Assembly: GCA_045576675.1 (NCBI GenBank)
Contig: JAZNGX010000048.1
Span: forward strand, 1-8,549
DNA from: JAZNGX01 sp045576675
GTDB taxonomy: Bacteria > Bacillota > Clostridia > Monoglobales > Firm-18
DNA: 8,549 bases
Reading direction: 5' to 3'
Under the pieces are notes generated by a model. It had not been told where the DNA came from. It searched no databases and saw only the letters and a list, made by a program, of their open reading frames with translations. Below, in pieces: positions 1-5,671 of this stretch; position 1 is the stretch's first letter; every line of letters starts with the position of its first letter. Position numbers and translations under genes: made by a program.

Positions 1-546
1 GTGCTACCTGTTCTTAATTTTAAAACCTGGCACAGAGAGAATAACGGCGTTCCGTTAAAGCTTAAAGATGATGAGATTATCATTATTGAGGGACTTCACG
101 CACTTAACGAGAAAATAACGTGTAATATACCTGCAGAGAAAAAGTATAAAATCTATTGCTCGGCACTTACTGCACTTAAAAATGACGACGGAACACGTAT
201 AAAGTCACGTACCACCCGTCTTGTTCGCCGCATAATAAGAGACAGTAATTTCAGAAACACAAGCTACAAACGAACTCTTGAACTGTGGCCTGATGTTGAA
301 AAGGGTGCTGAAAAGTATATTTTCCCGTACACCGATACTGCAGATATTATATTTAATTCGTCGCTTTTGTATGAATTTGCAGTGTATAAAAAGTATCTTG
401 TGTCTATGTTTTCAGGCAGTGACAATACCAATTTGGAAAAAGAGCTTTTAAAGCTTGTTGAAGGCTTTCGTGAAATTTCTGCAGAAATGACACCTTGTTC
501 ATCTCTTATTCGTGAATTTGTGGGCGGAAGCACGTTGGATATATAA
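1..546 (+). CDS. Uridine kinase / phosphoribulokinase-family protein, C-terminal part (5' end outside window)
   Basis: This is the C-terminal 181 residues of a P-loop nucleoside kinase of the uridine kinase/phosphoribulokinase family, which phosphorylates uridine or a related small molecule with ATP in the cytosol. The visible signs are a Walker-B-like strand ending in EGLHALNE (about residues 30-37), then the basic stretch with RTTRLVRRIIRD (70-81), FRNTSYKRTLELWPDV (84-99) and FPYTDTADIIFNSSLLYE (108-125). These resemble the C-terminal half of the roughly 550-aa clostridial proteins that carry a TGS/threonyl-tRNA-synthetase-like N-terminus before the kinase domain. The P-loop is missing, so the gene clearly starts upstream and the GTG at position 1 is best read as an internal Val codon. 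A terminator follows 10 nt after the stop, so this is the last gene of its operon. The family call is firm; the exact substrate and the presence of a TGS part are inference. Confidence 0.85.
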   Translation: MLPVLNFKTWHRENNGVPLKLKDDEIIIIEGLHALNEKITCNIPAEKKYKIYCSALTALKNDDGTRIKSRTTRLVRRIIRDSNFRNTSYKRTLELWPDVEKGAEKYIFPYTDTADIIFNSSLLYEFAVYKKYLVSMFSGSDNTNLEKELLKLVEGFREISAEMTPCSSLIREFVGGSTLDI

Positions 547-556
547 TAATTTATAG

Positions 557-592
557 CCGTAACTGATTTTATATAATCGGTTGCGGTTTTTT
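557..592 (+). terminator. Intrinsic terminator after the kinase gene
   Basis: A 12-bp stem (557-568 with 575-586, two G-U pairs) closes a 6-nt loop and is followed directly by six T residues (587-592). It sits 10 nt after the kinase stop codon and ends that transcript before the promoter at 604. Confidence 0.88.
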
Positions 593-603
593 CATAAAAT
601 ATA

Positions 604-632
604 TTGAAAAAATTCAAAAAAAGTTTTATAAT
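604..632 (+). promoter_or_regulatory. Sigma-A-type promoter for the small membrane protein and WYL operon
   Basis: TTGAAA (604-609) and TATAAT (627-632) are separated by exactly 17 nt. The expected start of transcription is near 639, leaving a leader of about 59 nt. A second candidate lies inside that leader: a perfect extended -10, TGTTATAAT (666-674), with a poor -35. Confidence 0.75.
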
Positions 633-641
633 GTCAGTAAA

Positions 642-693
642 GTCCGTTTTATAGGACATCCTTCCTGTTATAATGAAATTGAAAGGAAGGGAT
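642..693 (+). promoter_or_regulatory. Leader hairpins, one covering the ribosome binding site
   Basis: Two short inverted repeats sit in the leader. GTCC (642-645) can pair with GGAC (654-657). CCTTCC (660-665) can pair with GGAAGG (685-690), which is the Shine-Dalgarno sequence of the gene starting at 698. The second stem has a 19-nt loop and would hide the ribosome binding site. Regulation by this structure is inference; the pairing itself is visible. Confidence 0.45.
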
Positions 694-697
694 ACAT

Positions 698-943
698 ATG
701 AAAAACTTAAAACTATTATTTAATTTCATTATTGCTGCAGGCGCAATATTATTATTGGGAACAGCAGGACTTTCAGACAACTCATATGTTGAGTTTGAGG
801 TTATAACGGAAAGGGCTGTAGTAGCCTTTGGATTAATATTACTCGGTGTATGGGGAAAGTATGTTATAAATCAGTATGTTGCGAAAATGAAAAAAAGATA
901 TCGCTCTAACCTGAATGCAGCTATAAGGATGATGAAAGCGTAG
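698..943 (+). CDS. Small two-helix membrane protein of unknown function
   Basis: This 81-aa protein is not one I recognise. It has two hydrophobic segments, about residues 5-24 and 38-59, joined by a short acidic, polar linker (SDNSYVEFEVITE). The C-terminal tail of about 20 residues is rich in Lys and Arg (MKKRYRSNLNAAIRMMK), which by the positive-inside rule would place it in the cytoplasm with both ends inside. The start ATG is well supported: GGAAGGG (685-691) lies 6 nt upstream. The stop is only 9 nt before the GTG of the WYL regulator, so the two are probably cotranscribed from the promoter at 604. Base composition does not differ from the neighbours. The gene is likely real because of its promoter, ribosome binding site and spacing, but its function is open. 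Confidence 0.75.
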   Translation: MKNLKLLFNFIIAAGAILLLGTAGLSDNSYVEFEVITERAVVAFGLILLGVWGKYVINQYVAKMKKRYRSNLNAAIRMMKA

Positions 944-952
944 GTTTTTAAC

Positions 953-1954
953 GTGGCAAAGTCGCCGATGCAGAAGACAAAAATTCTTCACATTTTAAAA
1001 ATTCTTACAGAGGAGTCAAATGAAAATAACCGTTTTACTTCACCGATGCTTATCAACAGGCTTTCAAAGCTTGGCATAAAGGCAGAGCGAAAAAGCATTT
1101 ACAGTGATATAGAAACGCTTATGCAGTTTGGTATAGATATTATTAATGAAAACGGGTATTACATAGGCTCGCGTGATTTTGAGCTTGCGGAGCTTAAAAT
1201 TATTATTGACCGCATAAATTCGTCACAATTTATAACAGAGAAAAAAACACGTTCGCTTATCGGTAAGCTTTTAAAGCTTACCGATAAGGAAAGTGCAGTT
1301 TTGTTGCATGGTCAGGTTTACAAAACTGATTTTGTTAAAACTACTAATGAGAATATTTATTATAATGTAGACATTATTCAAAAAGCTATAGAAAAACGCA
1401 AAAAGGTTACGTTTAAATATTTTTCTTATAATGTGGATAAAAGTAAAAATTATCGTAACGACGGCAATAGATATGTTGTGTCGCCATACTGCCTTATCAA
1501 TACTGAGGATAAGTATTATCTTATAGGTCATCACCCCAAGCGTGAGGGGATGACCCATTTTCGCGTTGACAGAATGGCTGATATACAGATATCAAGACGC
1601 ACTGCCTGCTCGCTTTCTGAGCTTATGGGCGATGAATTCAGCTTGTCTTCATATGTGAAAAAAATGTTTGGTATGTATTCAGGTGAAACCAAAAGTATAA
1701 AAATACAATGTGATAACAGCCTTATAAATGTAGTGCTTGATAAGTTTGGCGAAAACGTGTTTTTATACCCATATGACGAAAAAACCTTTGCTTTTAATAT
1801 CAATATAAATGTAAGCCCGAATTTTTTTGCATGGCTTTTTACATTTGCAGAAGGTATGAAAATACTGTCTCCTGCAGACGTTGCAGAGGAATATTATGAA
1901 AAATTATACAAAACAATGCATAAATATAAAGGAAATATGCATATTAATACATAA
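953..1954 (+). CDS. WYL-domain transcriptional regulator with N-terminal HTH
   Basis: A 333-aa cytosolic DNA-binding regulator of the DeoR/YafY-like WYL family. Residues about 10-70 form a winged HTH (LINRLSKLGIKAERKSIYSDIETL, then GYYIGS as the wing). A linker helix region leads to the WYL domain at about 142-215, with DKYYLIGHHP (186-195; YYL replaces the eponymous WYL) and the conserved FRVDRM (203-208). The C-terminal part matches the WCX extension. WYL domains bind ligands, in some cases nucleic acid or nucleotides; the ligand here is unknown. GTG at 953 is taken as start, with only a weak AGG 8 nt upstream; the in-frame ATG at 968 would remove five residues and keep the HTH intact. It follows the small membrane protein gene by 9 nt, so it may control that operon. 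Two strong inverted repeats lie within the coding sequence. The family is confident; the target genes are not known. Confidence 0.9.
   Translation: MAKSPMQKTKILHILKILTEESNENNRFTSPMLINRLSKLGIKAERKSIYSDIETLMQFGIDIINENGYYIGSRDFELAELKIIIDRINSSQFITEKKTRSLIGKLLKLTDKESAVLLHGQVYKTDFVKTTNENIYYNVDIIQKAIEKRKKVTFKYFSYNVDKSKNYRNDGNRYVVSPYCLINTEDKYYLIGHHPKREGMTHFRVDRMADIQISRRTACSLSELMGDEFSLSSYVKKMFGMYSGETKSIKIQCDNSLINVVLDKFGENVFLYPYDEKTFAFNININVSPNFFAWLFTFAEGMKILSPADVAEEYYEKLYKTMHKYKGNMHINT
1256..1288 (+). repeat. 15-bp perfect hairpin inside the WYL gene
   Basis: CTTATCGGTAAGCTT (1256-1270) is followed by the 3-nt loop TTA and its exact reverse complement (1274-1288). It encodes LIGKLLKLTDK, between the HTH and the WYL domain. 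No T-run follows, so it is not a standard terminator. Confidence 0.85.
1526..1555 (+). repeat. Second inverted repeat inside the WYL gene
   Basis: GGTCAT (1526-1531), a 2-nt bulge, and CCCC (1534-1537) pair with GGGG (1546-1549) and ATGACC (1550-1555), leaving an 8-nt loop. It covers the codons just after the YYL motif and is unusually GC-rich for this DNA. Confidence 0.55.
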
Positions 1955-1978
1955 AATTCAAATTTTTTCAAAAAAGTA

Positions 1979-2007
1979 TTGCATAATTATTAGCAAAGTT
2001 GTATAAT
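1979..2007 (+). promoter_or_regulatory. Promoter of the argD-argF operon with possible ArgR box
   Basis: TTGCAT (1979-1984) and TATAAT (2002-2007) have a 17-nt spacer; transcription should begin near 2014. The stretch TGCATAATTATTAG (1980-1993), overlapping the -35 element and the spacer, matches the palindromic ArgR-box core TGAATAATTATTCA at 11 of 14 positions. A lone half site ATTCA lies at 1956-1960. Repression by an arginine-bound ArgR/AhrC hexamer would fit the genes downstream and is known for this pathway. No ArgR gene is in the window. The promoter is well supported; the operator is tentative. Confidence 0.65.
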
Positions 2008-2030
2008 AAGTTAAGGGTTACAGAAGTTAC

Positions 2031-2156
2031 CTGAACCTCGATTTTCAATGGTTAATTTTTGCTTCTGCCACGTTAAAATACTCGGTAATCCGTCAGGATT
2101 ACCTGCGTTTTTGCCTTGCATAAGCATAAAATCCGCCTGTAAAAATCGAGGTTCGG
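2031..2156 (+). repeat. 126-nt foldback element in the argD leader (structured leader RNA or MITE-like repeat)
   Basis: The ends CTGAACCTCGATTTT (2031-2045) and AAAATCGAGGTTCGG (2142-2156) pair over 15 bp with one G-U pair. Inside, ATTTTTGCTTcTGC (about 2055-2068) can pair with GCAtAAGC plus an A-run (2118-2132), and the tip is the perfect 8-bp stem GGTAATCC/GGATTACC (2084-2091, 2096-2103) with the loop GTCA. The whole thus folds as one long imperfect rod. It fills most of the roughly 235 bases between the WYL gene and argD. TTAC occurs directly left (2027-2030) and one base right (2158-2161), which could be a target duplication or chance. I do not recognise a known riboswitch class. I see no T-box sequence (TGGNACC) and no terminator with a good U-run. 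Confidence 0.6.
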
Positions 2157-2198
2157 ATTACTCTCTTTCGGCTAAGTATTTTTAAAGGGATGAGGATA

Positions 2199-3371
2199 AT
2201 GACAATCAAAGAACTTGATAAAAAATATTATATGAATACATTTGGTGACCGTACCGATGTTTGCTTTGAGTATGGAAACGGATTGTATCTGTATGATGAA
2301 AACGACAATGCTTATATGGATATGATGGGTGGTATAGCTGTAAATGCTTTGGGGCACTGTCATCCTGCATTTAAAGAGGCATTGCATAATCAGGTAGATA
2401 AGCTGCTGCACACAAGCAGTCTTTATTACATAAAGAACCAGACAATGCTTGCTAAAAAGCTTGTTGAAGTATCTTGTGCCGACAAGGTGTTTTTTGCAAA
2501 TACCGGTGCTGAGGCAAACGAAGGTGCAATAAAGCTTGCAAGAATAAATTCATATAAAAAAGGCAAGCCTGAAAAATTAGAGATTGTAACACTTAAAAAT
2601 TCATTCCACGGCAGAACGCTTGCAACCGTTGCAGCAACAGGTCAGGAAAAGTATCAGAAGCCATATAAGCCAATGCTTGAAAAATTTGTTCACGTTGATG
2701 CAAACGACAAAGAACAGCTTATTAATGCGATAAATGAAAACACCTGTGCAATAATGCTTGAGCTTATTCAGGGCGAAAGCGGCGTGCATCCCCTTGATGT
2801 TGAATATGTAAAGCTTGCACGTGAACTGTGTGACAAAAACGGAATTATTCTTATATTCGATGAGGTGCAGACAGGCATCGGCAGAACAGGAACACTGTTT
2901 GCGTATGAGGGCTATGGTGTTGAACCTGATATTTTCACACTTGCCAAAGCACTTGGTGGTGGTATCCCGATTGGTGCGGTTTGTGCTAAAGACAGCGTTT
3001 GTGCATTTGAACCGGGTGACCATGGAACAACCTTTGGTGGTAATCCGTTCTGCTGCAATGCAGGTCTTGCAGTTCTTGATATAATAGAAAAAGAACAGCT
3101 TGTTATCAACAGCAAAACAATGGGCGAATATTTTAAGAAAAAGCTCCTTGATATCAAAACAGATAAAATAAAGGAAATTCGCGGTAAGGGACTTATGATT
3201 GGCGTTGAGCTTAACGTCAATGCAAAGGAGGTTAACAAAAAGCTCCTTGAAAACAAGGCTTTGTGCGGCACTGTAGGTGACAGCACATTAAGACTTTTGC
3301 CACCGCTCATTATAAATAAAGATGAAATTGACAAATTTGTTGAAATATTGGAAAACGTATTGAAAGGATGA
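2199..3371 (+). CDS. argD: Acetylornithine aminotransferase
   Basis: PLP-dependent class III aminotransferase that converts N-acetylglutamate semialdehyde and glutamate to N-acetylornithine and 2-oxoglutarate, in arginine biosynthesis in the cytosol. With the start at 2199 the protein has 390 residues, normal for ArgD. Visible family marks are the PLP phosphate-binding NTGAEANEGAIKLAR (101-115), SFHGRT, the cofactor-ring aspartate in FDEVQTGIGRTG (Asp221), the Schiff-base lysine in TLAKALGGGIPIG (Lys250) and TTFGGNPFCCNAG. An ATG at 2190 is also in frame but touches the AAAGGG ribosome binding site (2184-2189); ATG 2199 gives 9-nt spacing and the usual clostridial N-terminus (MTIKELDKKYYMNTFGDRT). 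It leads a compact operon with argF 5 nt downstream. Ornithine or succinylornithine aminotransferases are close relatives, but the argF partner favours ArgD. Confidence 0.95.
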   Translation: MTIKELDKKYYMNTFGDRTDVCFEYGNGLYLYDENDNAYMDMMGGIAVNALGHCHPAFKEALHNQVDKLLHTSSLYYIKNQTMLAKKLVEVSCADKVFFANTGAEANEGAIKLARINSYKKGKPEKLEIVTLKNSFHGRTLATVAATGQEKYQKPYKPMLEKFVHVDANDKEQLINAINENTCAIMLELIQGESGVHPLDVEYVKLARELCDKNGIILIFDEVQTGIGRTGTLFAYEGYGVEPDIFTLAKALGGGIPIGAVCAKDSVCAFEPGDHGTTFGGNPFCCNAGLAVLDIIEKEQLVINSKTMGEYFKKKLLDIKTDKIKEIRGKGLMIGVELNVNAKEVNKKLLENKALCGTVGDSTLRLLPPLIINKDEIDKFVEILENVLKG

Positions 3372-3376
3372 TATAA

Positions 3377-4297
3377 ATGAAGCATTTACTTACAATAGCA
3401 GATTTAACTGTAGAAGAATTTGAACAGATACTGACTTTAACAGAAAAATTGAAAAAAGAGCAGAAGGCAGGCGTTGAGCATAAGCTTTTAGATGGCAAGA
3501 CATTGGGTATGATTTTTTCAAAATCATCAACAAGAACACGTGTGTCATTTGAGGTTGGTATGCATCAATTAGGCGGTAAGGGCTTGTTTTTAAGCTCTGC
3601 TGATATTCAGCTTGGCAGAGGCGAATCTATTTATGATACTGCCAATGTTTTGTCACGCTATCTTGACGGAATTATGATAAGAACCTTTAAGCAAAGCGAT
3701 GTTGAGGATTTGGCAAAGTATGGTCAGATACCGATTATCAATGGTCTTACAGACGACCATCATCCCTGTCAGGCACTTGCTGATTTGTTTACGATTTACG
3801 AGTATAAGGGTGCATTAAAGGGCAAAAAGCTTGCATATATCGGTGACGGCAACAATGTTGCACATTCACTTGCGGAGGCTTGTGCAAAAGCAGGTATGGA
3901 CTTTGCGATTGCAGCACCTAAGGGATACTGGTGTAACGCTGAAATTATGGAAAACGCAAAGGCTCAGGCAAAATTAACAGGCGGCAGCATACTTGAAACA
4001 ACTGACCCTGTTGAAGCTATAGCCGGTGCTGATGCAGTTTATACAGATACTTGGGTAAGTATGGGTCAGGAAGAAGAAAAGGCAAAGAGAATTGAAATCT
4101 TTATGCCCTACCAGATTGACAAAAAGCTGTTTGCACACGCAAAGCCTGATGCAATATTTATGCACTGCCTGCCTGCATATCGTGGATATGAAATGACAGA
4201 GGATGTAATTGACGGGCCGAATTCAGCAATATTTGATGAGGCTGAAAACAGACTTCACGCACAAAAAGCCGTTATGGCAATTCTGATGGGAGAATAA
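3377..4297 (+). CDS. argF: Ornithine carbamoyltransferase
   Basis: Catalyses carbamoyl phosphate plus ornithine to citrulline, the sixth step of arginine synthesis, as a cytosolic trimer. At 306 aa it has the standard length. The carbamoyl-phosphate site is seen in SxSSTRTR (Ser51-Arg55) and HPCQ (129-132); the ornithine-binding loop appears as DTWVSMG (224-230), the OTCase form rather than that of aspartate carbamoyltransferase; and HCLP with the catalytic cysteine is at 263-266. The start ATG lies 5 nt after argD, and its ribosome binding site AAAGGA (3363-3368) is inside the last codons of argD, pointing to translational coupling. Anabolic (argF) and catabolic (arcB) OTCases are hard to split by sequence alone; the argD neighbour and absence of arcA/arcC here favour the anabolic role. 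Confidence 0.96.
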   Translation: MKHLLTIADLTVEEFEQILTLTEKLKKEQKAGVEHKLLDGKTLGMIFSKSSTRTRVSFEVGMHQLGGKGLFLSSADIQLGRGESIYDTANVLSRYLDGIMIRTFKQSDVEDLAKYGQIPIINGLTDDHHPCQALADLFTIYEYKGALKGKKLAYIGDGNNVAHSLAEACAKAGMDFAIAAPKGYWCNAEIMENAKAQAKLTGGSILETTDPVEAIAGADAVYTDTWVSMGQEEEKAKRIEIFMPYQIDKKLFAHAKPDAIFMHCLPAYRGYEMTEDVIDGPNSAIFDEAENRLHAQKAVMAILMGE

Positions 4298-4299
4298 AT

Positions 4300-4782
4300 A
4301 TGGGTAAAGAAAATTACGAAGGCTTTTTGGTAAGACAAGCGACAATGGATGATGTAGATGCCATTGCAGAAATTACGCACAGTGCTTTTATTAAATACTG
4401 TGAGCTTGCAGGTCTTGAAACCGTTGCCGCCTTAAAGGAATCCAAAGAAGCTATTATGAATGATATAGAGAACAAGCTTGTGCTTGTGGCATTTTTGCAC
4501 GACAAGGTTGTTGGAAGTGCAAGAGTTGAAATAAAGGGTGACGAGGCTTATTTCAGCCGATTTGGAGTAAGCAACGACTATCAGAACCTCGGAATAGGCA
4601 AGTCGCTTCTTAATATGGTTGATATTGAAATGAAAAAACGTGGTATTAAAAGACTGTGTCTGCACACTGCATCAAAGGTTGCATCACTGATACGTTTTTA
4701 TTACGGCAGAGGCTTTTATATCGAGTCAACTTCAAGTGACAGAGGTTACATAAGAGCATATCTTGTAAAAGATTATAAGTAA
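4300..4782 (+). CDS. GNAT-family N-acetyltransferase in the arg operon
   Basis: A 160-aa cytosolic GNAT enzyme that transfers an acetyl group from acetyl-CoA to an unidentified amine. The fold marks are the N-terminal VRQATMDDVDAIAEI strand-helix (11-25), the beta4 strand YFSRFGV (84-90) and the acetyl-CoA pyrophosphate loop QNLGIG (95-100, matching Q/RxxGxG/A), then LCLHTASKVASLIRFYYGRGFY, typical of motif B. The ATG lies 2 nt after the argF stop, with GGGAGAA (4288-4294) as ribosome binding site, so it is cotranscribed and probably coupled with argF. Its place raises the idea that it acts on an arginine-pathway compound, for example as a short N-acetylglutamate synthase, but it shows no signature that proves this; GNATs often sit by chance in operons. 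The family is sure and the substrate is unknown. Confidence 0.9.
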   Translation: MGKENYEGFLVRQATMDDVDAIAEITHSAFIKYCELAGLETVAALKESKEAIMNDIENKLVLVAFLHDKVVGSARVEIKGDEAYFSRFGVSNDYQNLGIGKSLLNMVDIEMKKRGIKRLCLHTASKVASLIRFYYGRGFYIESTSSDRGYIRAYLVKDYK

Positions 4783-4801
4783 TAAATCTTCAACATATAT
4801 A

Positions 4802-4830
4802 TTTACAAAAGCGAAAAAAGCTGATAAAAT
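4802..4830 (+). promoter_or_regulatory. Promoter of the uppP-DAHP synthase operon, flanked by an inverted repeat
   Basis: TTTACA (4802-4807) and TAAAAT (4825-4830) have a 17-nt spacer, and TG at 4822-4823 makes an extended -10. The inverted repeat CAACATA (4791-4797) / TATGTTG (4833-4839) brackets the promoter and reaches the expected start site. It could be an operator or an mRNA/DNA hairpin; the regulator is unknown. Confidence 0.65.
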
Positions 4831-4853
4831 ATTATGTTGAGAGGATGATGGTT

Positions 4854-5654
4854 ATGGAGCTTATTAAATCTTTGATACTCGGCATTGTTGAGGGTATTAC
4901 TGAATGGTTGCCGATAAGCAGCACAGGGCATATGATACTTGTGAATGAATTTATTGGTAATGCCGGCTTCACTTCAAGCGATTTATATCTATATGTAATC
5001 CAGCTTGGTGCAATACTTGCTGTGGTAACGCTTTATTTTAAAAAGCTTAATCCCTTCGCACTGTCAAAGACAAGTGATGAAAAAAAGGCAACGTGGCAAA
5101 TGTGGTTTAAGGTGATTGCTGCGTGTGTTCCTGCTGCGGTTATCGGACTTTTGCTTAACGACTTTATGGATAAGTTTGAAAATTGGTACGTTGTATCGGC
5201 AATGCTAATTGCTTATGGTATCGGTTTTATTGCAGTTGAGCGACTTGATAAGACTACGGAGATTACAGATATAAGCTCAATGTCATATAAAACTGCATTG
5301 CTTATTGGTGCTTTTCAGGTGTTGTCCATAATCCCCGGAACCTCACGCTCAGGTGCAACGATTTTAGGTGCAATGCTGATTGGATGTTCACGTGCTGTTG
5401 CAGCAGAGTTTTCATTCTTCCTTGCAATACCTGTTATGGTGGGCGTGAGCTTTTTAAAAATTGTTACAACAGATGAAGTTTTAAACGCGGCAAATATAAC
5501 TGTTTTGCTTGCAGGTATGCTTACGGCATATATTGTTTCAATGCTGTCGATTAAGTTTTTGATGAATTATGTAAGAAAGCACGATTTTAAAACATTCGGA
5601 TGGTACAGAATTGTGCTTGGTATTATAGTTGTTTTATATTTTGTTATATTTTAA
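4854..5654 (+). CDS. uppP: Undecaprenyl-diphosphate phosphatase (UppP/BacA family)
   Basis: Integral membrane enzyme that removes a phosphate from undecaprenyl diphosphate, regenerating the lipid carrier for peptidoglycan and other envelope polymers; extra copies can give bacitracin tolerance. With the start at 4854 it has 266 aa, the usual size. The two signature regions are present: GIVEGITEWLPISSTGH (10-26), carrying the ExxxE glutamates Glu13 and Glu17 and the SSTGH loop, and PGTSRSGAT (161-169) with Arg165. About seven to eight hydrophobic segments are apparent. ATGs at 4845, 4848 and 4854 are in frame; the GAGAGG ribosome binding site (4839-4844) gives good spacing (9 nt) only for 4854, which also yields the typical N-terminus. 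The DAHP synthase gene follows after 17 nt, so they probably share the promoter at 4802. Confidence 0.95.
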   Translation: MELIKSLILGIVEGITEWLPISSTGHMILVNEFIGNAGFTSSDLYLYVIQLGAILAVVTLYFKKLNPFALSKTSDEKKATWQMWFKVIAACVPAAVIGLLLNDFMDKFENWYVVSAMLIAYGIGFIAVERLDKTTEITDISSMSYKTALLIGAFQVLSIIPGTSRSGATILGAMLIGCSRAVAAEFSFFLAIPVMVGVSFLKIVTTDEVLNAANITVLLAGMLTAYIVSMLSIKFLMNYVRKHDFKTFGWYRIVLGIIVVLYFVIF

Positions 5655-5671
5655 GAAGGGTCTGAAGAAAA

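Noticed and set aside
264..659. 131-codon minus-strand open frame across the kinase end and terminator
   Set aside because: It overlaps the conserved kinase frame, the terminator and the promoter at 604, and has no family resemblance.
1955..1980. Terminator after the WYL gene
   Set aside because: The short A/T-only inverted repeats (TTTTTT-C-AAAAAA) have no GC pairs and could not form a stable terminator; the operon's end is not identified.
2084..2112. Attenuator terminator from the tip hairpin of the argD leader
   Set aside because: The T-run (2108-2112) is only five long and is separated from the stem by four bases, so a functional intrinsic terminator is doubtful.
2031..2156. Integron attC site
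   Set aside because: The ends do not give the RYYYAAC/GTTRRRY boxes, there is no integrase or cassette, and it lies in a core biosynthetic leader.
2014..2198. T-box or known riboswitch in the argD leader
   Set aside because: There is no TGGNACC antiterminator sequence and no recognisable lysine, glycine, SAM or other aptamer core; argD also is not a usual T-box gene for a charged tRNA in this form.
2190..2198. argD start at the ATG at 2190
   Set aside because: The AAAGGG ribosome binding site directly abuts this ATG; the ATG at 2199 has normal spacing and the usual ArgD N-terminus.
2601..3385. Minus-strand and alternative-frame open frames across argD
   Set aside because: They are shadows of a strongly conserved aminotransferase gene, with low-complexity Cys/Phe/Ile-rich products and no start signals.
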